Source of the DNA: Nostoc sp. MG11
GTDB taxonomy: Bacteria > Cyanobacteriota > Cyanobacteriia > Cyanobacteriales > Nostocaceae
Assembly (NCBI RefSeq): GCF_014904695.1
Contig: NZ_JACXXN010000026.1
Coordinates: forward strand, 1 to 64,000
Direction of reading: 5' to 3'
Length of the DNA stretch: 64,000 nt
In this document: one piece after another, positions 8,487-17,092 of the stretch
How the letters are laid out: the number at the start of each line of letters is the position of its first letter
Numbering within the stretch: position 1 is the stretch's first letter
The notes under the pieces: model-generated
The model's database searches: none
Seen by the model: the letters and a program-made list of their open reading frames with translations, nothing else
Told to the model about the DNA's origin: nothing
Position numbers and translations under genes: made by a program

Positions 8487-9356
8487 ATGACACAGCAAAC
8501 AAACCCAGAGCGACTCATTTTAGTCACCGGAGCGACGGGCAATCAGGGCGGTGCGATCGCCCGTCACCTGCTCCAACGCGGCAAGTTCAAGGTTCGCGCA
8601 ATGGTTCGCGATCAAAATAAGCCTGCTGCCCAGGCGATTCAACAAGCAGGAGCAGAACTCATTCAGGGAGATTTCAACGATCAGGCTTCACTCGATCGCG
8701 CTTTGCAAGGCGTTTATGGCGTTTTTTCGATCCAGGATTTCAGAGACGGAGTGGACACCGAAATCCGTCAGGGCAGCGCGATCATAGACGCGGCTTCATC
8801 GGCGGGTATTGAGCATTTTGTCTACAGTTCGGTAGGAAGCGCCGAGCGCAACACGAGCATTCCCCATTTCGACAGCAAGTTTCAAGTCGAAGAATATGTG
8901 CGAGCGATCAAGTTGCCCTACACAATTCTGCGTCCGGTGTTCTTCTTTTACAATTACAACGGGATGCGCCCAATGATTGAACAGGGAACGCTTCCCCAGC
9001 CGCTCAGTCCTGAGACGAAATTGCAGCAACTGTCTGAAGAGGACTATGGGGCAATGGTTGCCGAGGTGTTCGAGCGTCCCGCAGACTTCATGCACCGCGA
9101 AATCGAAGTTGCCAGCGTGGAGATGACCATGCCAGAAATTGCTACCGCGTTTAGCCGCGTCCTGGACAAACCCGTTAACTACCAACAGATTCCGTTTGAA
9201 GCGTTTGAGCAGCAAGCTGGAGAAGAAGTGACGATCATGTTTCGCTGGTTTGAGAATGTTGGCTATGCGGCGGATTTAGCCCAGTTGAAACGTGATTTTC
9301 CTGCACCAACCGACTTTGAATCCTATTTACGCAATCACGGTTGGGCAAAAAATTAA
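8487..9356 (+). CDS. NmrA family NAD(P)-binding protein
   Basis: A 289-residue atypical SDR: ILVTGATGNQGGAIARHLL holds the GxxGxxG cofactor motif, followed by VRAMVRDQNKPAA. The central part, VYSSVGSAERNT and LPYTILRPVFFFYNY, is typical of NmrA/HSCARG-type proteins that sense or use NAD(P)H. It is a paralogue in general design of the gene at 6533. It is divergent from a LysR gene, which probably regulates it. A short repeat, TTTGCACAAG, occurs twice in the 130-base region between the two starts and may be part of the regulator site. Confidence 0.85.
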   Translation: MTQQTNPERLILVTGATGNQGGAIARHLLQRGKFKVRAMVRDQNKPAAQAIQQAGAELIQGDFNDQASLDRALQGVYGVFSIQDFRDGVDTEIRQGSAIIDAASSAGIEHFVYSSVGSAERNTSIPHFDSKFQVEEYVRAIKLPYTILRPVFFFYNYNGMRPMIEQGTLPQPLSPETKLQQLSEEDYGAMVAEVFERPADFMHREIEVASVEMTMPEIATAFSRVLDKPVNYQQIPFEAFEQQAGEEVTIMFRWFENVGYAADLAQLKRDFPAPTDFESYLRNHGWAKN

Positions 9357-9364
9357 ACAACAAA

Positions 9365-10790
9365 CAAATGAAAGTATTAATGGTAGGGAGTAAGTCAGCC
9401 GTAGACAGGGAATAGTGACAACCAGGTTTACTAAAATCTGGTGTTAGTTTTTTGCTGCTGATTTCGTAACGATAGCCTAACAACTTGGGGAAAGTAATTT
9501 CACAATCAATCCTTTCTGGAAGTGAGCGTACACAAGTAGGCGGTAACCCCGGTTTCGGGACTTTGTTTGAACCAGCACAGGGAATAAAGGCAAAGGGAAT
9601 ACCATAGACTTCGGCATATTCCGGCTCAAACATCCCTTGGTCATTGCTGGTATAACTAATGCGTCTTAGACCCCTTCCTACTACTTGTTCGCACAAAAGC
9701 TGAGTACCAAATGCCCTCACCCCCAAGATGTGGGTAACTGTATTGGCATCCCAACCTTCAGTCAGCATGGACACTGAGACAACACAACGGATATGTTCAC
9801 CCAACTTGCCAGCTTTACCTACTGTGTTAAGTACCTCACGCAACAGGTCTTCATTAGTGATTTTGTCTGGGTCTTGACCTGGATATCTATTTCGGTACTC
9901 AGTTTTAAACTCTTCTATCTCCCGTGCTGCCAGTTGCTTAAACTCAGCAGTCATGCTTTCCCCAGACTCTAACTGCTCACTGTCAATCAGAATTGTATTG
10001 GGTCGAAATGCCCAGTTATTATCTTTGACATTGTTAAACACCGATAACTGACCAGGGGTTAAAATAGGTCGGCCATCGGGGTAAGTTTTACCAGTATCCC
10101 AACCGCAGATATAGTCATAAACCATCTTCGAGACGCTGGTATTGTTGCAGACTACGATAAAAACTGGTGGTGTAAGTCCCTTTGCTTGTGCCTCAGAATT
10201 TTGCTCCCAAGCTTTGTAATTCTTCTCGTAGTTGCTATACAGCGTCCGCAGCGCACCTTCTAATTCCTTGGGTAGTTTTGGTTCTGGAGTTGAGGGAACA
10301 TTTTCTTTAGAACCCCTCCCCTTCTTGGGCAGATGGTCACGAATTAGTGTCCAAATGTTGCGATAAGTAGGCAGTTCTCCCTTCATGCTGTCATCAGATA
10401 CAGGCACACGAGGGATTTTGACAATACCAGATTCAATAGCATCAATTAGAGAGAAATCGGATACAACCCAAGGAAATAATGTCCCTTCCTTATAGCTTGA
10501 ACCTTTTAAGAAAAACGGGGTAGCTGAGAGATCATAAACTACCTTTACCCCTAATTTTTGTTGGGTAGCTTCTAACCCAGAAATCCAAACTCTCGCCTCT
10601 TCTTCATTTTTTTTCGCTTCCTTTAAATCATCACCTTTATATTTTTCTTCATCACCACCAACACGGCGACGGTAACAGTGGTGTGCTTCATCATTAATAA
10701 CAATGATATTTTTCTTATTCCCCAGCCCTCAACATACCCGATTAACCATCTGGGATGGGGTTTCAGTAAATGGGAATTGCTGTTAAATTG
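9365..10790 (-). pseudogene. type III-like restriction enzyme helicase (res) remnant
   Basis: The minus strand encodes the middle of an SF2 helicase of the type III restriction (res-subunit) kind: Walker B NDEAHHCYRRRVGG, motif III DLSATPFFLKG, a long central part, then SMLTEGWDANTVTHILGVRA and motif VI QVVGRGLRR. In-frame stops lie upstream (a TGA just before GLGNKKNIIVIND, and a TAA about 60 bases further upstream). The N-terminal Walker A region and the C-terminal nuclease part are absent; homology ends near 9365, next to the NmrA gene stop. It is a decayed fragment without function. Confidence 0.8.
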
Positions 10791-10902
10791 TACCAGTGGT
10801 AGCCGCAACAAAATAAGCGCTCTGCTGTTAACAAAGCGCTTTAAGATTGATGATTTCTAGCGAAAATAACAACTATATTTTAGGATTATTTTGTTGATAT
10901 CA

Positions 10903-11523
10903 TCAAAATGTTTCTGCTGAAGCAGCCTGAAAAACTTGCTCAGCAGTCAAATTAAGTTCTGGAAAAGTTAGTGATTGAATGCGGTCTTTTCCTCGAAATT
11001 GAGTAACTTGATACTCTCCATCAACTAAAGCGTAAACTGATATTGTTGGTTGCTTGGGATTGCCTATAAATCGCTTTCCACCAAGAGCAGCATAGTCAAC
11101 AATCCAATATTCGGGAATACCCATTTCTTCGTATTCCCCAAATTTGAGGAAATAGTCATCGCGCCAATTTGTACTTACAACTTCTATTATTAATGGAATC
11201 GATTCTGCTTGAGAAACTGTTGATGATTTTTTCCAAAGTGGTTCATTAGCTAGGTTAGGTAGATTCAATATCAAAACATCTGGAATATAACCAGATTTTT
11301 TGTCTACTGCTTTAACTAATGCTTGGCTAGGAATGGAATACGCAAGGTTTAATCTACGAATTTCAAAATTGAGTTCTCTAATCAGAAATGCTTTGACTAA
11401 CTCATGGTCGCCTGTTGGCTGCATTTCTACTATGACTCCTTTATGTAATTCATATCTCCCGTTCTCTGGTTTCCACTCCAGAAATTCTTCAAATGTTATT
11501 GGCTCAACTAAAGGTTGAAGCAT
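10903..11523 (-). CDS. Uma2 family (DUF820) PD-(D/E)XK nuclease-like protein
   Basis: A 206-residue protein of the Uma2 family, hugely expanded in cyanobacteria. The N-terminus has TFEEFLEWKPENGRYELHKG, followed by YIPDVLILN (catalytic Asp region), IEVVSTNWRDDYFLK (E...K of the nuclease core) and GIPEYWIVD. The fold predicts a restriction-type endonuclease; the cellular role of the family is unclear. The product is intact and sits alone between two decayed regions. Confidence 0.88.
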   Translation of the reverse strand: MLQPLVEPITFEEFLEWKPENGRYELHKGVIVEMQPTGDHELVKAFLIRELNFEIRRLNLAYSIPSQALVKAVDKKSGYIPDVLILNLPNLANEPLWKKSSTVSQAESIPLIIEVVSTNWRDDYFLKFGEYEEMGIPEYWIVDYAALGGKRFIGNPKQPTISVYALVDGEYQVTQFRGKDRIQSLTFPELNLTAEQVFQAASAETF

Positions 11524-11606
11524 AATATTGTTTCCTTCATCTGCTTACCCTTTTTAAATCAGTTGGTGGGTAGCTTACTATTTTATTTGTAGCTCCCACC
11601 TGTATT

Positions 11607-11942
11607 TTACGCTGCGAGCATTAGTACTAATTCCCGTTCTGCTGATACTGGCTGATACTCTAACAGCCTCCGCCATTTCCCAGCCGTTAGCATCTCAAAC
11701 GGCTTGTCTAACAAGTCCTCGCAAGACAGAGTTTTCACATCATTTTCAACCATCGACAGTGACCAAACAGCATCTAACGCTGAATCACACGGTATTCTTC
11801 CCTGATGCTCCTCTGATGCTTGTACAAACCACCACCGATTATCAGTACAACCGACTTCGCCTAGTTTTATGTTGTCATGGTAGATCCCATCGTCCATCAG
11901 GTCAAATTCAAACTTCTCGCATTCTGCCGCAATCTGTGCCAT
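11607..11942 (-). CDS. hypothetical protein
   Basis: A 111-residue acidic protein starting MAQIAAECEKFEF. It is rich in Trp, Glu and Asp, with no signal peptide or membrane segment, and I do not recognise the family. The IS630-like element is inserted about 50 bases upstream of its start and may have cut off its promoter. Coding potential looks reasonable because the composition is protein-like and it has no competing frame. Confidence 0.55.
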   Translation of the reverse strand: MAQIAAECEKFEFDLMDDGIYHDNIKLGEVGCTDNRWWFVQASEEHQGRIPCDSALDAVWSLSMVENDVKTLSCEDLLDKPFEMLTAGKWRRLLEYQPVSAERELVLMLAA

Positions 11943-11992
11943 TGTCTCGTTACCAGTGGTGGTTAAGGCTTCTTGCTGCTCCTGTACTAGTA

Positions 11993-12782
11993 CTCTGTCA
12001 CAGCAACTTTGCGGAGTTTAACCAGTTTTGATAAGCTACTTTTGGGTGAGTAAAGGGTAGGATCATGGCAAAAAAAATATACTGTCTGTTTGACACCAGA
12101 AGAAGTTGAAAAGTTGCAAACAGTTATTAGGTCAGGAAAGACTAAGGCGCGAACTATAACCCGTGTCCGCATTATTCTAATGAGCAATGAGGGCAAAACA
12201 GATAAAGCGATACCTTCGGCACACTTCGTGAACGCGCATAACCTTGGGGTGAATGTTTCAACAGTAGAACGCACTCGGCAGAGATTGGCAACTGGAGGTA
12301 TAGATTTAGTACTAAACGAGCGTCCACACCCACCGAAGACACCCAAAATTAATGGTGAGGTGAGCAAGAAGCTTTTTTGATTGCAACAGCGTGTTCAAAA
12401 GCACCAACAGGGAATACACGTTGGACATTGAGATTGTTAGCAGACCGGATAGTGAGTTTAGGCATTGTAGATTCAATTAGTTATGAAACAGTGCGTAGAA
12501 CTTTAAAAAAGACGCATTATCCGAAAATTAGAGTTCCACTACACACCAAAACACGCAAGCTGGTTAAATCAAGTTGAGATTGAACTATCGGTTTTATCGC
12601 GTCAATGTTTGTCAAGACGAATTCCCGATTTACAAACATTATCTGATGAAATCACCACTTGGGAAAAACAACGCAACCAACAAAAAGCAAGTGTTTGTTG
12701 GCGCTTTAAAACTACGGATGCACGTAGAAAAATGGAACGTTTGTATCCAACCATATAACCCAGCAAACTTGCTGTGACAGAG
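11993..12782 (+). mobile_element. IS630-type element, internally deleted
   Basis: A 790-bp element with terminal inverted repeats CTCTGTCACAGCAA, extending to 20 bases with one mismatch, and flanked by TA on both sides (11991-11992 and 12783-12784), the IS630/Tc1 target duplication. The transposase inside lacks most of its DDE catalytic domain and carries frameshifts. The ends look intact, so the copy could still be mobilised by a transposase supplied in trans. Confidence 0.8.
12065..12758 (+). pseudogene. IS630-type transposase remnant
   Basis: It starts MAK at ATG 12065 but the A-run of eight bases is one too long, shifting out of frame before TVCLTPEEVEKLQ. The helix-turn-helix part (12090-12360) follows, then a 5-base duplication of GTGAG near 12356-12366 shifts the frame again before IATACSKAPTGNTRWTLRLL. 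After RRTLKK a deletion removes about 100 residues of the DDE core, and the C-terminus (HASWLNQVEIELSVLSRQ to LYPTI) follows in a third frame. Inactive. Confidence 0.8.
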
Positions 12783-12789
12783 TACTAGT

Positions 12790-13152
12790 TTGGAGTTGAG
12801 TGGTGGCCCCATCGCAGGCTGGAAAACTGGACTCATCTTTTTAGTTGGTGGTACACTTACCGGAGCAACCACAGGCAAGGCTTTAGATTTCTACTGTGGG
12901 CGAGTCGAGCAGCGGCTAATCTCTATTGAGAGGCAGAGGGTAGAGAAAGAAACGCGAGAAAAGGAAAGGGCGCAAAAAGAAAGGTTAGAGAGGGAGAAGC
13001 GAGAGCAAGAAATCCTAGAAGCAGAAATTGCAGAAAGGAAAAGGATACAGACAGAGGCGGCACTAGAAGAACAACGAAAGTGGCTTGAAGAACATAGACA
13101 GCAGGATCATAAATACGATGAAGATTTTGAGCAGGATGAGCAGGATGAGTAG
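12790..13152 (+). CDS. coiled-coil membrane protein, 5' end probably cut by the IS
   Basis: The 120-residue frame has a hydrophobic segment TGLIFLVGGTLTGATTG near the N-terminus followed by a long, highly charged helix (RQRVEKETREKERAQKE onward, mostly Glu, Arg, Lys, Gln) and an acidic tail. There is no ATG before the membrane segment; the frame opens with TTG right at the edge of the IS630-type element, so the natural start may lie on the other side of the insertion. Family not recognised. Confidence 0.45.
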   Translation: MELSGGPIAGWKTGLIFLVGGTLTGATTGKALDFYCGRVEQRLISIERQRVEKETREKERAQKERLEREKREQEILEAEIAERKRIQTEAALEEQRKWLEEHRQQDHKYDEDFEQDEQDE

Positions 13153-13217
13153 GATGAATAATTTTTTGGAGCTATGAGCGAGTATTAGACGCTTTTTGCA
13201 GTTTGACAATCTATTAG

Positions 13218-13252
13218 TTATCTACTAACTGCTTATTGCAGTTAGTAGATAA
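13218..13252. terminator. strong hairpin, probable bidirectional terminator
   Basis: A perfect 15-bp stem (TTATCTACTAACTGC and its complement) with a five-base TTATT loop lies between the converging genes ending at 13152 and 13285. No long T-run follows. Confidence 0.55.
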
Positions 13253-13284
13253 TTGTACTGATAGGTTGTAAATCAGATGCTCTG

Positions 13285-13668
13285 TTAGTCTAGTACTTGG
13301 CTAACATGAGCAGCCACGACTTGCCAGTTACCTTGTGGCTGTGACTGTACCCAAACTCTTGTGTATCGGTAGATGTCGGCGAAAGCTTTGCCTTCATAAG
13401 TACCAGCAACCTCCATTTTTACAGTCACCACAGCTGTATTACCGTAGAGTTGCACTCGCTGTTGTTTACTTTGGAGTAAAACAAGTTTTTGAATATCCGA
13501 GCGATGTGCTTCTAAATCCATCTGTTTATCAATTAATTCGCCAGTATGCGTCGTGAACACAACTTCATCAGCAATCAGTTCTTCTAAGGCTGAAACATCA
13601 TTTTTGAGCATAGCCTGCCGGAGCTTTTCTTCCAATTGTTCAATTAAAGTGATTACCATATTGCTCAT
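13285..13668 (-). CDS. NTF2-like (DUF4440/SnoaL fold) protein
   Basis: A 127-residue protein with the layout of a DUF4440-type NTF2-like domain: N-terminal helix IEQLEEKLRQAMLKNDVSALEELIADE, VVFTTHTGELIDKQMDLEAHRS, and the last strands NTAVVTVKMEVAGTYEG and YRYTRVWVQSQPQGNWQVVAAHVSQV. Such proteins bind or convert small molecules, or act as accessory domains; no function can be assigned. It is transcribed towards the hairpin at 13218. Confidence 0.8.
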   Translation of the reverse strand: MSNMVITLIEQLEEKLRQAMLKNDVSALEELIADEVVFTTHTGELIDKQMDLEAHRSDIQKLVLLQSKQQRVQLYGNTAVVTVKMEVAGTYEGKAFADIYRYTRVWVQSQPQGNWQVVAAHVSQVLD

Positions 13669-13835
13669 GGAGTGCTTTTGACTAACTATTTTTTCTGCGA
13701 AACTTTTCTATATAAATGTTTAAAAACGGCAACTAGATAGAACATTTATGCATTAACCCAAACAAAGCTAAGGGCTTGATATTACTGTTATAAATCAAAA
13801 TCAAGGCTGAATGTTTCACTATCATAATTCTCAAG

Positions 13836-14306
13836 TTCAGAATGTGTTGATGAAGACAGTCGTCGAGAGATGGGCAATGCGGAAATTATTACAACGGCGT
13901 TAGTAGCAGCGATGTTCTTTAATGGCAATCAAAGCAAAGCTTGCAATATATGAAAGACCATCTGCTAGTGCCTAAGATGTTAGAAAAATCACGCTTCAAT
14001 CGACGATTACATAATGTATCAATGTTGCTCAACGATGTGTTTCATCAAGTGGGAATGATAGTCAAAGAAATTAGTGATTGTACGGAATACCTTTTAGACT
14101 CATTTCCAGTACCAATGTGCGATAACATCCGAATATTTAACGTGGGATTAATCAAATCAGAAGATTATAGAGGTTACATAGCATCAAAAAAACGCTATTT
14201 CTACGGGGTGAGAGTGCAGTTATTAACCACTAAAAGCGGTATCCCAGTAGAGTTTGCCTTCATGCCTGGTAGCGCAAATGAGATGCTGCCAGTCTTGAAA
14301 AGTGTG
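13836..14306 (+). pseudogene. IS982 family transposase remnant
   Basis: Residues resemble the N-terminal two thirds of an IS982 transposase: MGNAEIITTALVAAMFFNGNQ, then KDHLLVPKMLEKSRFNRRLH and LLDSFPVPMCDNIRI (first catalytic Asp region), and YFYGVRVQLLTTKSGIPVEF. One base is missing after AAAGCTTGCAAT (near 13946), shifting the frame, and the C-terminus is absent: the match stops about 14306, where an opposite-strand transposase remnant begins. Confidence 0.75.
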
Positions 14307-14697
14307 AGGAATGAGTTTTGGCCCTTGGTATCTCCTCCAACCAAGCGAAAACTCGACCTAGATTGATAGCGGCAGCTGTCAGGATATGCTGTAAATGAGT
14401 TTTAGCTAGCCCAATATAACGGCAGTCGCGCATTTCAAACGCTCGAATTCCTTTAGAGATAGTTCCTTCAATACCTGAACGCAGTGCATACTGTTTTTGA
14501 AATTCCTCAGTTTTTTGTCGAACTCTTGCTTTTTGAAGAGCTTCATACTCAGATTGCACTTGTATGATTAACCCACGGGGGTTTGTTTTTGCATGAGTAC
14601 ATTGATTCCGAACTGGACAACTCTTGCAATCACGCTGCCGAAACTCAACGTAAATTACGGGTTTGCCATAAATATTTTTTATTCTTTTTCCAAAGGT
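14307..14697 (-). pseudogene. IS1182 family transposase C-terminal remnant
   Basis: The minus strand reads GKPVIYVEFRQRDCKSCPVR, QCTHAKTNPRGL, then QYALRSGIEGTISKGIRAFE and HLQHILTAAAINLGRVFAWL, the cysteine-containing and C-terminal part of IS1182-type transposases. The N-terminal half is missing beyond about 14697. It abuts the IS982 remnant tail to tail. It is not functional. Confidence 0.75.
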
Positions 14698-14748
14698 AAC
14701 TACGCTCGATATGTTGCACCATTTGCGACTCAGTTAGGCTAAATCCAA

Positions 14749-14874
14749 TAGATCTCTTGCAAAAGTCCGAAAATTATTAGTGTCATTTTGACCAGAACAT
14801 ATGTGGAGGAAAGAATATCCGAGATGTTTCGCTCCGCTCAACATGACAATTTAAGCATTTATGCAAGAGGTCTA
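14749..14874. mobile_element. MITE-like element
   Basis: A 126-bp non-coding segment bounded by inverted repeats TAGATCTCTTGCA and TGCAAGAGGTCTA (12 of 13 positions pair). No ORF inside. Size and ends fit a miniature inverted-repeat element; the parent IS is not identifiable here. Confidence 0.55.
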
Positions 14875-15054
14875 ATAATTAAAGCGATCGCACCGAGCCA
14901 CGCCAAAATAGTAATGAGTAACTCCATTGGCAAATATTATTAGCTACTGGTATCACTAATAGTAATTTTGTGCCACTATGCAAGCTTCTATTAAAGCTTA
15001 CAAATAAGTGACACAACCTCTAACTAAAAAATCTCAAGTCAGAAAAAAGTTTTG

Positions 15055-15225
15055 TTAGGGCGTAGCCGGGGTTACAGTTGGAGTCGCGGCTGGTGGTACT
15101 GCTGGTGGCGCTCCTGTTGGTGTTGCTGCTGGTGGTGCTGTTGGGGTTTGTGCAGCAGGTTCACAGGCTCCTAGAAGTAGGCTAAGTCCAATAGATGAAG
15201 CGAGAAAACAGAATTTTCCGTTCAT
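15055..15225 (-). CDS. small Pro/Ala/Thr-rich lipoprotein
   Basis: A 56-residue protein with the strong ribosome site AAAGGAGGG (plus-strand 15229-15237) placed correctly before ATG 15225. Residues 1-20 form a lipoprotein signal peptide ending in the lipobox LLGAC, so Cys21 would be lipidated. The mature part is only about 36 residues, almost entirely Pro, Ala and Thr (APPAATPTGAPPAVPPAATP). Probably membrane-anchored and extended; function unknown. The signal peptide plus ribosome site make it convincing despite its size. Confidence 0.75.
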   Translation of the reverse strand: MNGKFCFLASSIGLSLLLGACEPAAQTPTAPPAATPTGAPPAVPPAATPTVTPATP

Positions 15226-15712
15226 AAACCCTCCTTTGAGAATAATAAGTCAAAAGCTATAATATCAGTCTATGTAAAAGTATTGGACATAGGCAATCAA
15301 TATTTAAACACTTACTTGATCATGAGGGATTTGGTAAATATTGACATCCGTCATTAGTAGCACATCGTTTTCAGCTTAATAGTTGAGTTCCAATGATTTA
15401 CCCATCGCAAATGTTTAAAACTAAGCTTGCAAATCCCAAAGGTAGACAAATTAATATTTTCACTCAGCAACACCCGTAATTGGCTAAGCTCTATCTGTAG
15501 CCTGAATATTCAGACTCTTCTACGTGATAGTTAACGTTGTGGCTTACCGAATGCTGTGATATTTTCTACAAATTGCAAGGTACTGTTAGCGACGCGATCG
15601 CCATTTAGCCTGCTGTCACTTTATACTCACATTTAAGGTGCAGCCTGAAAATAGTAGAGACGTTACATATAACGTCTCTACATGTGATTCATGAAAATGC
15701 CAACTGCTGTAT
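15226..15712. other. non-coding region
   Basis: No credible ORF. It should contain the promoter of the small lipoprotein on the minus strand, a HIP1 site near 15595, and the palindromic repeat at 15654-15681. Nothing else is recognised. Confidence 0.6.
15654..15681. repeat. GTAGAGACGTT palindromic repeat, copy 1
   Basis: A 28-bp palindrome with arms GTAGAGACGTTA, one of four related copies in the window (also at 18185, 22257 and 24158), all intergenic. Can form a perfect hairpin; may act as a terminator or be a dispersed repeat. Confidence 0.8.
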
Positions 15713-16006
15713 ATGTCAGTACAAAAATCCCATACGATTTTTTGGTCTTGGTTAAAAATTACTTTGTCAGCATTTTTATTGTTGAGTGCGATCGCTTTCT
15801 TGCTGCTTATATTATTCACTATTCTTAAAGTACCTTCCTTCGTAATTGGTAATGACACATTTTGGTTATTGCGTTGGCGCTATGAAGCAGATGCTAGTTA
15901 TGTAATTGCCTTCAATCCTTGGTTTTTACTTACCATAGCGGCTGCTATTGGTTTTCTAGGACTTTGGCTAAAAAAGCCTAAGCGGCACAGGAGAAAGACA
16001 AGATGA
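15713..16006 (+). CDS. small two-pass membrane protein
   Basis: A 97-residue protein with transmembrane segments at about 14-37 (LKITLSAFLLLSAIAFLLLI) and 70-86 (FLLTIAAAIGFLGLWL) and a basic C-terminus KKPKRHRRKTR, suggesting a cytoplasmic tail. Its stop overlaps the start of the AI-2E family gene by four bases (ATGA), so the two are translationally coupled and probably work together. Family not recognised. Confidence 0.7.
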   Translation: MSVQKSHTIFWSWLKITLSAFLLLSAIAFLLLILFTILKVPSFVIGNDTFWLLRWRYEADASYVIAFNPWFLLTIAAAIGFLGLWLKKPKRHRRKTR

Positions 16007-17046
16007 AACTAGGGCAATGCTTGGGTTTACTAGTACTATTTTTTTCGCTCTACATCCTTTGGCAAATTCGGCAGTTAGTATTACTTTTATTTACTGCTGT
16101 AGTGCTGGCGGTGGCGATTAATCAGCTAGTTTGGCGATTTCAGCAGTCTGGGGTCAAACGGATTTGGGCTGTTTGGCTGAGTTTGGGTATTATCGTGACA
16201 CTGTTAGTTGGTGTTTTCTTGTTGATTGTGCCGCCATTTATCGAGCAGTTTCAGGAATTGGTAGTGCTTTTACCAACTGGAGTAGATCAAATTCAACGGG
16301 GTATCAACTGGTTAGAGGAACGCATTCCCCAAATCTATTTACCGGAAATTCCCGACATCAATGGTCTAATTGAACAACTACAACCTTGGATTACAAATTT
16401 ATTACAACAGGCGATCGCTCTATTCTCTACCTCTATAACTGCAATATTAGAATTTCTCTTAGTTATAGTTCTAACTTTAATGCTACTTGTTAATCCGCAG
16501 CCCTACCGCAGAGCTTTTGTATGCGTCTTCCCTGCCTTTTACCGTTCGAGAGTTGAGGAAATTCTCTCTCGTTGTGCGGAAGGTTTGGGCGCTTGGACAA
16601 TCGGTGCTTTGATTGAAATGGTATTTATTGGTGTTCTTTGCGGACTTGGCTTATGGATTTTACAAGTACCACTTGTACTAGCTCATGCAGTCTTAGCAGG
16701 ATTACTCAACTTTATTCCCAATATTGGCCCAACTTTGAGTGTAGTGCTACCAATGGCAATAGCTTTTCTTGATGCACCTTGGAAAGCCGGGGCCGTAATA
16801 ATTTTATATATCATAATTCAAAACATTGAAAGCTATTGGCTTACTCCAACTGTGATGGCAAAACAGGTAGCGCTATTACCTGCTATGACACTGACGGCAC
16901 AAATTGTCTTCGTTACCCTTTTTGGCGCTTTAGGATTACTGATGGCGATACCGCTGGCGGTAATTGCCAAGATTTGGACACAAGAAGTGTTATTTAAAGA
17001 TATTTTAGATAAGTGGCGGCAAGTTCCTTCATCAGGTTCTTACTAA
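16003..17046 (+). CDS. AI-2E family transporter (PerM/UPF0118)
   Basis: A 347-residue polytopic membrane protein. About eight hydrophobic segments are visible: two or three at the N-terminus (LGLLVLFFSLYILW, LLLFTAVVLAVAINQL), an amphipathic extracytoplasmic region (QIQRGINWLEERIPQIYLPEIPDIN in two parts), and the conserved C-terminal half with LLNFIPNIGPTLSVVLPMAIAF and NIESYWLTPTVMAK. This last pair is the family hallmark. Members export signalling molecules or act as sodium/proton antiporters; the substrate here is unknown. Coupled to the small membrane protein upstream. Confidence 0.9.
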   Translation: MKLGQCLGLLVLFFSLYILWQIRQLVLLLFTAVVLAVAINQLVWRFQQSGVKRIWAVWLSLGIIVTLLVGVFLLIVPPFIEQFQELVVLLPTGVDQIQRGINWLEERIPQIYLPEIPDINGLIEQLQPWITNLLQQAIALFSTSITAILEFLLVIVLTLMLLVNPQPYRRAFVCVFPAFYRSRVEEILSRCAEGLGAWTIGALIEMVFIGVLCGLGLWILQVPLVLAHAVLAGLLNFIPNIGPTLSVVLPMAIAFLDAPWKAGAVIILYIIIQNIESYWLTPTVMAKQVALLPAMTLTAQIVFVTLFGALGLLMAIPLAVIAKIWTQEVLFKDILDKWRQVPSSGSY

Positions 17047-17092
17047 CCAAAATGTCTAGACAAATTAGCGAATAATGGGGTAAGAAGGCGTT

